Shown one piece after another: positions 17,468 through 25,080 of a stretch of DNA of 28,209 nt; position 1 is the first letter of the stretch; every line of letters starts with the position of its first letter. The notes under the pieces are model-generated. The model had not been told where the DNA came from. It ran no database searches and saw only the letters and a program-made list of their open reading frames with translations. The DNA comes from Fidelibacterota bacterium (GTDB lineage: Bacteria; Marinisomatota; Marinisomatia; Marinisomatales; UBA1611). Location: NCBI GenBank assembly GCA_002718285.1, contig PBAR01000005.1:14924-43132 (forward strand). The letters are read 5' to 3'. A program made the translations under genes and the position numbers.

Positions 17468-17537
17468 AGATTTTATTACTTTAATTAATTATATAGGTTT
17501 AGGGAACAAAAAATATATCTTTTTGTTATGAAAGATA

Positions 17538-17567
17538 TTGTTCAATTTACCTAGATCAAGATATACT
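17538..17567 (+). promoter_or_regulatory. Promoter of the PorU-like protease gene
   Basis: TTGTTC (17538-17543) and TATACT (17562-17567) are separated by 18 bp. Transcription would start near 17574, so translation must begin downstream of the first possible start at 17573. This supports the ATG at 17609. Confidence 0.5.
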
Positions 17568-17608
17568 TTCCAATGGAGTTCAATATCATAGAACGTAATT
17601 TTTTAGTA

Positions 17609-20600
17609 ATGAATAAGACCATATTAATTGCATTAGTTTTTTCAACTCTACTTTTTGCTAAGGTAACTAAACAAATTATTATGGACACAAAGGACGAACT
17701 TTTAATTCAACTAAATATAGATGCTCTAACAGATTCTGATCTTTTTCCAACCCGAATAATGGTTGGATTACCTAATGAAAATATACCAATAACAAATATC
17801 CAATATATGCAAAAAACCACAATTCCTTTTGATATAAAATTTGGAAATTTTAATAAACAATTTTCATGGAATAATCAACAACAAATCCAAAATCTTGAAA
17901 CAGCGATCTTAACGATCTATCCATTTGATGATACTGGAACATATTTTAAATCCATCCTGATTAAACTTAATTTTGATAGATCTAATAACCAATACCGCCA
18001 TCCAAACAAAACAGAAAAAATTCTCCTAGAAAATCGCATAATTAACTGGAAAACATCTAAACACTGGATAAATAAACATAATAAAAACACCAAAAGAGCA
18101 ATAAATAATTACCCACCTGGACGGTGGATATCGTTTCAACTATTTGAAGACAGAGTGGCTTATATCAAAGGAACACAAGTTTCGAATATTATATCTAATC
18201 TAAGTGAACTTGACCCAAGGTCTTTTATGCTATTTATGAGTTCTGAATTAGGTAGGAGCAGAACCAGACAAACCGATTTGGATATTCCAGATAATTTAGT
18301 TGAGGTATCTATTCAAATCATTGGTGAAAGTGATGGATTACTTGATAACAATGATAAAATTATTTTCTATGGTCGTGGACCTTCTGGATATGATATTCAA
18401 GATTCAGAACTAATCTGGAAGCAGAACATTTACTTTAATGAAAATAAAGCTTGGCTTTTTATCCCAGATGACCAAAATCTTCGTGGTAAACGAATATTAA
18501 CTGATGAACCACCAAATGTAATAGATATATCAATAGATTATGGCAATGCTTTTCTTCATATTGAATCAGATTTAATCAATCTAGATGCGTCTGGTACACT
18601 TTGGCTAGGAAATTCAATTTTACCTGGCGGTTCACAAGCTTTGAAAGTTGCTCTGGATTTTCCTAGAACCGATGTAGATATCAATCTTAATGCTGCACTT
18701 AAAGGGCATTCTCTAACAAAAACATCCATAGCTAATCACTCCGTATCAATTCATCATATGAATAAAAATGGTAATCAAATTGGTAACACAATGATATGGT
18801 CTGGTTCTGGGAAGCGTAATATTTCTGATCCATCTGCAGATATTACACCTATTAATGGTTCCAACTACTTTCATTTTGTTAATTCTTCTAATGATCAGAA
18901 CTCAGCACCCTATATTGATTATTTTAAAATACAATATGGTAGAGAACTAAACTTTTCTACAAATTTCGGATTTATATCTCCTGTGCAAAACCAAAATGTA
19001 AGATTTGTTTTCTCTGGAAATAGTACAGAAGAAGATATTCTTTGGAATATTTCCAATCCTGGTTCCCCAAAAAACATTTTAATATCTCAAAATGGATATG
19101 CTGAATATGCTGGAAGTGAAAATACAATTGATAGATTCGTATTTTTTAAAATAGGAGATTTGCCAGAAACTACTGATTTAATGCTTGAATCATCTTTCCA
19201 ACTTGGGAAACTGCGAAATACAATAAATAAAGCAGATTATATTATAATTGGTCCTGAAGAATATGAAATTTCAGTAAAGCCACTTCTGGAATTAAGATCC
19301 CCTGCTATTTATGCAAGTATAGAAAATATTTATAACGAATTTTCTGCTGGAAACTCAGATCCAATTGCTATTCGTACCTTTATTCAATGGACGCAAGAGT
19401 ACTGGCAATCTCCTCCTCCTTTTGCTGCATTACTTCTAGGGGATGGAGGTTATGATTACCGAAATATCACTGGAAATTCATCAATTATTGTACCCACTAT
19501 ACAAGTCCAGGGTACAAGATCCTATGCCTCTGATGATCGCCTTATGACTATTTATGGAAATCTACCAGAAATTGCCCATGGAAGGTTCCCAGCTAAAAAT
19601 GAAATTGAAGTTAAAAATTTTATTGAAAAAATTATTGCAATGGAAACAAATCCTGAATTTGGAACTTGGCGTCAAACTGTAACACTTATTGCTGATGATG
19701 CTGCCAGACCTGAGCCAAACCACGGTTCAATTGCAACAGGAAAATCACATACACTGAATTCAGAGGAATTGTCAGAAATGATTCCTAGTTTCCTTTATAT
19801 TGATAAACTATATATGATGGAATTTCCTGAAGTCAGTGATGCATCGGCCTATGGTGTTATAAAACCTGCTGCAACAGAAGCACTATTTAATAGATTAAAT
19901 ACTGGTACCAGTATTGTTTCTTACATTGGGCATGGATCTCCATACCAACTCGCTCAAGAAAAACTGCTATATTTAGATCGTTCTGATATCAATAATATGA
20001 ATACTGGATTAAAACTTCCATTATGGATAGTTGGCACTTGTTCATTTGGGCATTTTGACGACCCTCTAACTGAATCTTTCGCAGAAGAATTAATTAGGCA
20101 ACCGCTTAATGCTGCAGGTATGGTTATTTCTACCACAAGGGCTATCACTGTGACTGGTAATGAACGTTACACCAAGGATTTATTCCAAAATATGTTTCCT
20201 AATCAAACTATATCTACCGCCCCTGTTGGAATAATTCTGCAAAGTATAAAAGACGGTACTAACGAGAGCGAATATTTCCATTTGTTTGGAGATCCAGCTA
20301 TGTTATTACCTATGCCTACTAAATCAACAAATCTGATTAATATTATACCAGACACATTACGAACCTTAAATACAGCAAATTTTTCTGGTCAGCAGGAATT
20401 TATTGATGGATCAGGCTATGGTTTTATTTCAGTTTTAGATGCAAAACGAAATATTAAAAGAAATTATATTATAAATTCTGAACAAGAAAGTTTATCCTAT
20501 ACATTACCTGGTGCAACTCTTTTTCGTGGTCAATTCACCTTTGAAGGTTCTGAATTTGCTGGACAATTACGCATCCCTCAAGATATATCCTACTCAAGTG

Positions 20601-21334
20601 ACCCAGCGCGATTAATGATTTACCTATATGATGATTATCAGGATATTACTGGCGTTTTAGAAGGGATACCCCTTTCTGGGGGGCAAGCTACAACTGATAA
20701 AAATGGACCAATCATTACTTTTGAGACATCTTCAGGATTGGTACTACGTTCTGGAGATCACTTTTCAATAGAAGAAACACTGGTTGCCCGATTATCCGAT
20801 CCGATTGGAATCAATGTAACTAATGAAACAGGACATGAAATCAAGGTAATAAATTTGAAAAATGAAATATCGGAGAATATTACTAATAAATTTTATTATG
20901 ATCATAATAGCATTACCACTGGGACTATAAAAATAAACTCCTTAGATGATGTTAAAAACATACACATTCAAATTAAAGCCTGGGATAATGCAAATAATCC
21001 TAATACTCAGGAAATCTTTTTATCTAGATTATTTGAAACAGAATTAAAAATATATAATGCATATAATTTCCCCAATCCTTTTTATAATAGCACTCAATTT
21101 GCTTTTGAAATCACATCTGATGCCGAAGTAAAATTGGATATATATTCTATTGGAGGAAGAAAAATTAAATCTTTTGAATCAATTTCAATGCAGACTGGTT
21201 ATCACTATATTGATTGGGATGGAAACGACGCTTTTGGAGGCCATTTATCTAATGGTGTTTATTTGTATCGTTTAAAGGCAATAGGAGCAAAGAATACAGA
21301 AATATTTATTGGAAGATGTACAAAATTCAAATAA
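17609..21334 (+). CDS. porU: C25 (gingipain-family) cysteine peptidase, PorU-like type IX secretion sortase
   Basis: PorU cleaves the C-terminal sorting domain of type IX cargo at the cell surface and links cargo to an anchor. From the chosen ATG the protein has 1241 residues and a signal peptide (MNKTILIALVFSTLLFAK). A long beta-rich N-terminal region (about 20-535) precedes the C25 catalytic domain (about 540-910). That domain has LLLGDGGYDYRN, SDDRLMTIYG, catalytic His775 (SYIGHGSP), catalytic Cys811 (VGTCSFGHFDDP) and YFHLFGDPAML. Beta-sandwich segments follow, then a C-terminal FlgD/T9SS-type domain (YNFPNPF, GYHYIDWDGND and a late SNGVYLYRL). The start at 17573 is rejected because it precedes the signal peptide and coincides with the predicted transcription start. 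No porV or other por gene is adjacent, so PorU versus another secreted gingipain-like protease is not fully settled. Confidence 0.85.
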   Translation: MNKTILIALVFSTLLFAKVTKQIIMDTKDELLIQLNIDALTDSDLFPTRIMVGLPNENIPITNIQYMQKTTIPFDIKFGNFNKQFSWNNQQQIQNLETAILTIYPFDDTGTYFKSILIKLNFDRSNNQYRHPNKTEKILLENRIINWKTSKHWINKHNKNTKRAINNYPPGRWISFQLFEDRVAYIKGTQVSNIISNLSELDPRSFMLFMSSELGRSRTRQTDLDIPDNLVEVSIQIIGESDGLLDNNDKIIFYGRGPSGYDIQDSELIWKQNIYFNENKAWLFIPDDQNLRGKRILTDEPPNVIDISIDYGNAFLHIESDLINLDASGTLWLGNSILPGGSQALKVALDFPRTDVDINLNAALKGHSLTKTSIANHSVSIHHMNKNGNQIGNTMIWSGSGKRNISDPSADITPINGSNYFHFVNSSNDQNSAPYIDYFKIQYGRELNFSTNFGFISPVQNQNVRFVFSGNSTEEDILWNISNPGSPKNILISQNGYAEYAGSENTIDRFVFFKIGDLPETTDLMLESSFQLGKLRNTINKADYIIIGPEEYEISVKPLLELRSPAIYASIENIYNEFSAGNSDPIAIRTFIQWTQEYWQSPPPFAALLLGDGGYDYRNITGNSSIIVPTIQVQGTRSYASDDRLMTIYGNLPEIAHGRFPAKNEIEVKNFIEKIIAMETNPEFGTWRQTVTLIADDAARPEPNHGSIATGKSHTLNSEELSEMIPSFLYIDKLYMMEFPEVSDASAYGVIKPAATEALFNRLNTGTSIVSYIGHGSPYQLAQEKLLYLDRSDINNMNTGLKLPLWIVGTCSFGHFDDPLTESFAEELIRQPLNAAGMVISTTRAITVTGNERYTKDLFQNMFPNQTISTAPVGIILQSIKDGTNESEYFHLFGDPAMLLPMPTKSTNLINIIPDTLRTLNTANFSGQQEFIDGSGYGFISVLDAKRNIKRNYIINSEQESLSYTLPGATLFRGQFTFEGSEFAGQLRIPQDISYSSDPARLMIYLYDDYQDITGVLEGIPLSGGQATTDKNGPIITFETSSGLVLRSGDHFSIEETLVARLSDPIGINVTNETGHEIKVINLKNEISENITNKFYYDHNSITTGTIKINSLDDVKNIHIQIKAWDNANNPNTQEIFLSRLFETELKIYNAYNFPNPFYNSTQFAFEITSDAEVKLDIYSIGGRKIKSFESISMQTGYHYIDWDGNDAFGGHLSNGVYLYRLKAIGAKNTEIFIGRCTKFK

Positions 21335-21344
21335 AAATTATAAA

Positions 21345-21929
21345 ATGAGATTACCGTTAATATTAGCGTCGAGTTCACCTCGTAGAAAGAAACTATTAGA
21401 ACAAATTGGCATAGAATTTCAAGTGTGTCCAAGCAAAATAAGTGAAAATTCTTCTTTGAAACTTTCACCAGAATCGTTTGCTGAATATTGGGCCAAGAAA
21501 AAAGCAATTCATGTAGCTCAATCTTATCCTCTTTCATTGGTTGTTGCCGCTGATACTATAGTAGTAATAGATAAAGAAATTCTAGGAAAACCAAAAAATA
21601 AAAGAGATAGTATCCGTATGCTAAGATGTCTTTCCAATCGCACTCATAAAGTGTTAACAGGTGTACATTTTTCCTTTAAAAAACACGGTATTGACCGTAC
21701 AATAAATGAAACAACTAAAGTATTTATAAACAAAATTAGCGATTCTGATATACATTACTATATCAATAATTATTCTCCTTTCGATAAAGCTGGAAGCTAT
21801 GGTATACAGGATTGGTTCTCCATACATGTCAAAAAAATTGAAGGCTGTTATTTTAATGTAATGGGTTTGCCTATAGCGGCATTTCATAAATTATATCGCC
21901 AAATAAAATCAGATCTGGGATTAATTTGA
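21345..21929 (+). CDS. maf: Maf family nucleoside triphosphate pyrophosphatase
   Basis: The 194-residue protein belongs to the Maf/YhdE/YceF family, which hydrolyses dTTP, UTP or modified nucleotides to monophosphates and can arrest cell division when overproduced. It begins LPLILASSSPRRKKLL, the family signature (SSSPRR at 9-14). VAADTIVV, FDKAGSYGIQD and a late NVMGLP complete the active site. The YhdE-type motifs favour dTTP/UTP specificity. I chose the ATG at 21345, which starts right at the family N-terminus; a TTG at 21309 would lie inside the preceding protease gene. It follows that gene by 10 nt and overlaps arfB by 4 nt. Confidence 0.94.
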   Translation: MRLPLILASSSPRRKKLLEQIGIEFQVCPSKISENSSLKLSPESFAEYWAKKKAIHVAQSYPLSLVVAADTIVVIDKEILGKPKNKRDSIRMLRCLSNRTHKVLTGVHFSFKKHGIDRTINETTKVFINKISDSDIHYYINNYSPFDKAGSYGIQDWFSIHVKKIEGCYFNVMGLPIAAFHKLYRQIKSDLGLI

Positions 21930-22348
21930 TTCGGGTTAGTTCCGATATCAGTATAGACAATGAAAAAATCCGATACGAAGCAGTGCGCTCTTCCGGCCCA
22001 GGAGGTCAGCACGTAAATAAAGTATCAACTGCAATTATACTTAGATACCAAATAAATTCCAAATGTTATCCTAAATGGTTTATTCAAGAATTAAATAAAG
22101 TTGCAGGAAAAAAGATAAACACAGATGGAGTTTTAATTGTTAAAGCAAAAAAGTATCGATCCCAATTAAGAAATAAAAAAGCTGCTTTCGAAAGGCTTCT
22201 AAAATTATTCACAGTTGCTGCAAAGATTAGTAAATCGCGTAAAAAAACAAAAATTCCTTTAAAAGCGATAGAGAATCGTCTTAAAAAGAAAAAATTAAGG
22301 AGTCAAAAAAAATTGATGCGTAAAGCTCCCAACAATTTAGATGAATAA
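21926..22348 (+). CDS. arfB: ArfB/YaeJ-type peptidyl-tRNA hydrolase for ribosome rescue
   Basis: The 140-residue protein releases nascent chains from ribosomes stalled on mRNA without a stop codon. It carries the release-factor GGQ motif at residues 26-28 (SSGPGGQHVNKVSTA). There are no codon-recognition domains, and the tail (about 95-140) is Lys/Arg-rich (SRKKTKIPLKAIENRLKKKK), the part that enters the empty mRNA channel in E. coli ArfB. Length and layout match ArfB rather than a truncated RF1/RF2. The start is a TTG overlapping the maf stop (TTGA), and no in-frame ATG lies near. It is followed 59 nt later by rodZ. Confidence 0.92.
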   Translation: MIRVSSDISIDNEKIRYEAVRSSGPGGQHVNKVSTAIILRYQINSKCYPKWFIQELNKVAGKKINTDGVLIVKAKKYRSQLRNKKAAFERLLKLFTVAAKISKSRKKTKIPLKAIENRLKKKKLRSQKKLMRKAPNNLDE

Positions 22349-22407
22349 AAATCACTATTTTGTGAGAATGGCTAAGACATGTAATTTCAGACATTCCAAG
22401 AGATAGA

Positions 22408-23241
22408 ATGGCTACGTTTTATATAGAACTAAAGGAACTTCGAAAATCAAAAGGAATTTCCCTTGAGCAAATACACGATCGAACTAAAATAAATATACGA
22501 TATCTACGTGCAGTTGAAGCAGGAGATTTTGATATTCTTCCAATACCTTATTTAAGATTATTCTTAAAAGCATATGCAGACGAAATTGGAGGCAATTCAA
22601 ACCGTGCTCTTGAACAATTAGATTCATTTTTAGGCACATCCTCATCACAAATAACTCCGCTAACCAATAGAAAGGAAGATCAAATTGAAGACCATGAATT
22701 TTCTGGACTTGGTTTAGAAAGGTTGATGCCAGGATATCCAAATCAAAAAATTCGCGATGACTTTATAAAAGCTGGTATATTATTAATTATTTTTATTTTT
22801 ATTATCATTATATCACAGAAAATTTTTAACCAGGAAAGTTCTGCTGCAATAAGTGAAAATGGCACGATATTAAAAAATGAAACAAATATCATTTCAAATG
22901 AAGAACTCACGTCAGGATATTTACAGGATCAGTTTAGCGAAGAACTACTACCCACTAATTCTCCGTTTACTATTAAGCTAATTCCAAGAAAAGATACAGC
23001 TTTTTCTTTTAAGGTTGGCGGTGCAAAACCTTTAAGTCACAAGCTTTTGTCTGGAGTAGAAAAAACACTGGAAAAATTTAATAAAAAATCACAAATACTA
23101 TTTACCCATGTAAAAGGACTTTCAATTTTTATTAATGGATATGCAATTAACACAGAAGACCACCAACACCCAGTAAGACTAACTATCAAGCCCACAAATC
23201 CTCCCAGTTTGGTCATTCAAAAATATCAACCACTACAATAA
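22408..23241 (+). CDS. rodZ: RodZ-like cytoskeletal HTH/membrane protein
   Basis: RodZ links MreB filaments to the wall-synthesis machinery and maintains rod shape. The 277-residue protein has an N-terminal Xre-type HTH (about residues 5-65: LKELRKSKGISLEQI, then IRYLRAVEAGDFDILP and YLRLFLKAYA). A charged linker and one membrane helix follow (about 120-139: AGILLIIFIFIIIIS). A periplasmic C-terminal part (about 200-277) would be the DUF4115-like region, but I see only weak similarity there. Its place just upstream of the dcw cluster fits a wall-related role. The ATG is clear and nothing upstream suggests an alternative. Confidence 0.88.
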   Translation: MATFYIELKELRKSKGISLEQIHDRTKINIRYLRAVEAGDFDILPIPYLRLFLKAYADEIGGNSNRALEQLDSFLGTSSSQITPLTNRKEDQIEDHEFSGLGLERLMPGYPNQKIRDDFIKAGILLIIFIFIIIISQKIFNQESSAAISENGTILKNETNIISNEELTSGYLQDQFSEELLPTNSPFTIKLIPRKDTAFSFKVGGAKPLSHKLLSGVEKTLEKFNKKSQILFTHVKGLSIFINGYAINTEDHQHPVRLTIKPTNPPSLVIQKYQPLQ

Positions 23242-23332
23242 ATATAAATATTTAAAATAATCACCCACTATTCCCCTCAGTCTAATTTATAAGGGAAATG
23301 CTGTGTAATATTTATTTAATACGGATTAAATA

Positions 23333-23361
23333 TTGACATTTTTTTAGTAAATATGTAAGAT
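23333..23361 (+). promoter_or_regulatory. Promoter of the dcw cluster (mraZ)
   Basis: A perfect -35 TTGACA (23333-23338) and a -10 TAAGAT (23356-23361, 4 of 6 matches) are separated by 17 bp. The predicted transcription start near 23368 lies inside the two MraZ-type repeats. This is the best-formed promoter in the window. Confidence 0.65.
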
Positions 23362-23363
23362 TG

Positions 23364-23378
23364 TGGGTAGTTGTGGGT
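23364..23378 (+). promoter_or_regulatory. MraZ operator: two TGGGT repeats
   Basis: TGGGT occurs at 23364-23368 and 23374-23378 with a 5-bp spacer. MraZ of E. coli and Mycoplasma is known to bind TGGGN direct repeats separated by 5 nt in its own promoter. Here the repeats overlap the predicted transcription start and lie 19 nt before the mraZ ATG, which fits autorepression. Confidence 0.7.
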
Positions 23379-23396
23379 AAATACCCCTTTCATAAC

Positions 23397-23861
23397 ATGA
23401 CATTGACAGATAACACATTTATTGGAGAATATGCTTACTCTCTTGATTCAAAAGGAAGAGTAAATATCCCTGCAAAATTCAGACAATCTTTATCTCTAGA
23501 TAGTCAAAATACCTTCGTTATCACAAGAGGTATAGATCCTTGTATTTGGGTATATCCATTAGAACAATGGAAAGAAATTGAAAATAATTTGCGGAATTTG
23601 TCTTCTTTGAAAAATATCCATCGAACATTTATTAGAGACACCGCAAGATATGCGTCTCCTTCCTCGTACGATAAACAAGGTCGAATTACATTAACATCCG
23701 CTCTTATAGAATATGCCGACCTAAATAAGGATATACTTATAATTGGTATGATAAACAAACTAGAGATTTGGAACCCTGATAAATTAAAAGTAGTAGATCA
23801 ACAAAATCTGGAAATTGAACCAAAAGCATATGATGACCTCGCAGACCAAATTATTATCTGA
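23397..23861 (+). CDS. mraZ: Transcriptional regulator MraZ
   Basis: MraZ is a ring-forming AbrB-like DNA-binding protein that regulates its own dcw operon. The 154-residue product has two SpoVT/AbrB-like repeats, each with the DxxxR motif: DSKGR at 17-21 (in EYAYSLDSKGRVNIPAKFR) and DKQGR at 92-96. I chose the ATG at 23397. Earlier non-ATG starts from 23361 would put codons across the predicted -10 end and the operator repeats, and would add 12 residues not typical of the family. It overlaps rsmH by one base (TGATG). Confidence 0.95.
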   Translation: MTLTDNTFIGEYAYSLDSKGRVNIPAKFRQSLSLDSQNTFVITRGIDPCIWVYPLEQWKEIENNLRNLSSLKNIHRTFIRDTARYASPSSYDKQGRITLTSALIEYADLNKDILIIGMINKLEIWNPDKLKVVDQQNLEIEPKAYDDLADQIII

Positions 23862-24757
23862 TGAAAGAACCCTATTTGCGGGAAAAATTACTTCACATCC
23901 CAGTATTGGGAACCGAAGTATTGTCATTACTGAAAATATCTCCCAAAGGAGTATACTTCGATGGTACCATCGGAACAGGTGGTCATGCATCAATGATTTC
24001 CAAGAAACTTTCGAATCAAGGACTTTATATCGGAGTTGACAGGGATGAAAAGGCTTTATCGCATTGCAAACAGCGTTTTTCTTCCTCGGCTATTTCAATC
24101 TCGTTTCATCATAGTTCATATCACAAAATTAATTCTATCATTAAACCAATTGGGTTGCAGGAAGTGAACGGTTTTCTACTAGATCTTGGATATTCATCTA
24201 TGCAACTAGATTCTCATCAAAGGGGATTTTCCTATCAGAATGATTCTCCCCTGGATATGCGGTTTGATCAATCACAAAAAGAAACAGCTGCTAATATATT
24301 AAATACAATCTCTTCGGATAAACTGGCAAACATTATTTACAAATTTGGTGAAGAGCGCCGCTCTCGATCAATTGCAAAAAATATAGCTAAGTACCGACCA
24401 TTAAATTCTGTGGATGACCTTGTAGAAGTTATTCGTAAGGTTACACCTCCAAACCATCGAAATAGGACACTGGCAAGAGTATTTCAAGCAATACGCATAA
24501 AAGTAAATAATGAATTAGAATATTTAAATGCATTTTTAAATAACTTTATTAATTACTTAACCATTGGTGGAAGAATTGCAATAATTAGTTTCCATTCTTT
24601 GGAAGATCGCATAGTTAAACACAGGTTTAAAAATTTAAAGCAAAATGGGCGTTTAAAAATATTAACACAAAAACCGATTACTGCATCTGATAAAGAAATA
24701 TTAAATAACAGAAGATCAAAAAGTGCCAAGCTTCGTGTGGCAGAAAAAATTTCTTGA
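23861..24757 (+). CDS. rsmH: 16S rRNA (cytosine-1402-N4)-methyltransferase RsmH
   Basis: This enzyme methylates N4 of C1402 in 16S rRNA using S-adenosylmethionine. The 298-residue protein begins with HIPVLGTEVLSLL and has the SAM-binding motif YFDGTIGTGGHASMI at about 32-46. VNGFLLDLGYSSMQLD and GFSYQNDSPLDMRFD follow. The C-terminal block IAIISFHSLEDRIVKHRFK and the final KSAKLRVAEK complete a full-length family member. It occupies the conserved second position of dcw clusters. Confidence 0.97.
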   Translation: MKEPYLREKLLHIPVLGTEVLSLLKISPKGVYFDGTIGTGGHASMISKKLSNQGLYIGVDRDEKALSHCKQRFSSSAISISFHHSSYHKINSIIKPIGLQEVNGFLLDLGYSSMQLDSHQRGFSYQNDSPLDMRFDQSQKETAANILNTISSDKLANIIYKFGEERRSRSIAKNIAKYRPLNSVDDLVEVIRKVTPPNHRNRTLARVFQAIRIKVNNELEYLNAFLNNFINYLTIGGRIAIISFHSLEDRIVKHRFKNLKQNGRLKILTQKPITASDKEILNNRRSKSAKLRVAEKIS

Positions 24758-25080
24758 TGAGAAGGAAAAGAATATCAAAAAGATCAAAGGATATTATCCA
24801 TAGTATAATTTTTTTTACATCAACAGTTGGTGTAATCATATCGCTAATTATTTATCTATGGGTTTACACGGAAATCGATGAAATACTTTTAGCAATTGAA
24901 ATTCAAAATTCGACTGCTCGAGAGCTATCCAATGAGCTAAAGGAAATTAAAAGCGAGATCGAATCACTTAGTCGACCAGATATTATTGCAAAAAAAGCCA
25001 AAGCGGAATTAAATATGGTTTTTACAGAACCAGAAACTTTATTGATTTCTATCAATAAAAATCAGATAGAGAGCTTATGA
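24757..25080 (+). CDS. ftsL: FtsL-like cell division protein
   Basis: The 107-residue protein has a short basic cytoplasmic N-terminus (RRKRISKRSK) and one membrane helix (about 14-35). A periplasmic coiled coil follows (about 45-85: SNELKEIKSEIESLSRPDII). This is the layout of FtsL, which bridges FtsB/FtsQ to the FtsWI synthase. Sequence identity in this family is low, so the call rests on topology and position between rsmH and ftsI. The ATG overlaps the rsmH stop by one base (TGATG), and a TTG one codon earlier is possible. It overlaps ftsI by 4 nt (ATGA). Confidence 0.85.
   Translation: MRRKRISKRSKDIIHSIIFFTSTVGVIISLIIYLWVYTEIDEILLAIEIQNSTARELSNELKEIKSEIESLSRPDIIAKKAKAELNMVFTEPETLLISINKNQIESL

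Noticed and set aside
17488..17509. TTGTTC and TATAAT on the minus strand before the aconitase gene
   Set aside because: Their spacing is only 10 bp, too short for a sigma70 promoter; the -10 alone is not enough.
17573..17608. Longer start for the PorU-like protein at an ATG at 17573
   Set aside because: It coincides with the predicted transcription start and would place 12 residues ahead of a good signal peptide.
23361..23396. Extended mraZ start at a non-ATG codon, adding 12 residues
   Set aside because: The extra codons cover the end of the -10 box and the MraZ repeats, and MraZ proteins normally begin near the ATG at 23397.
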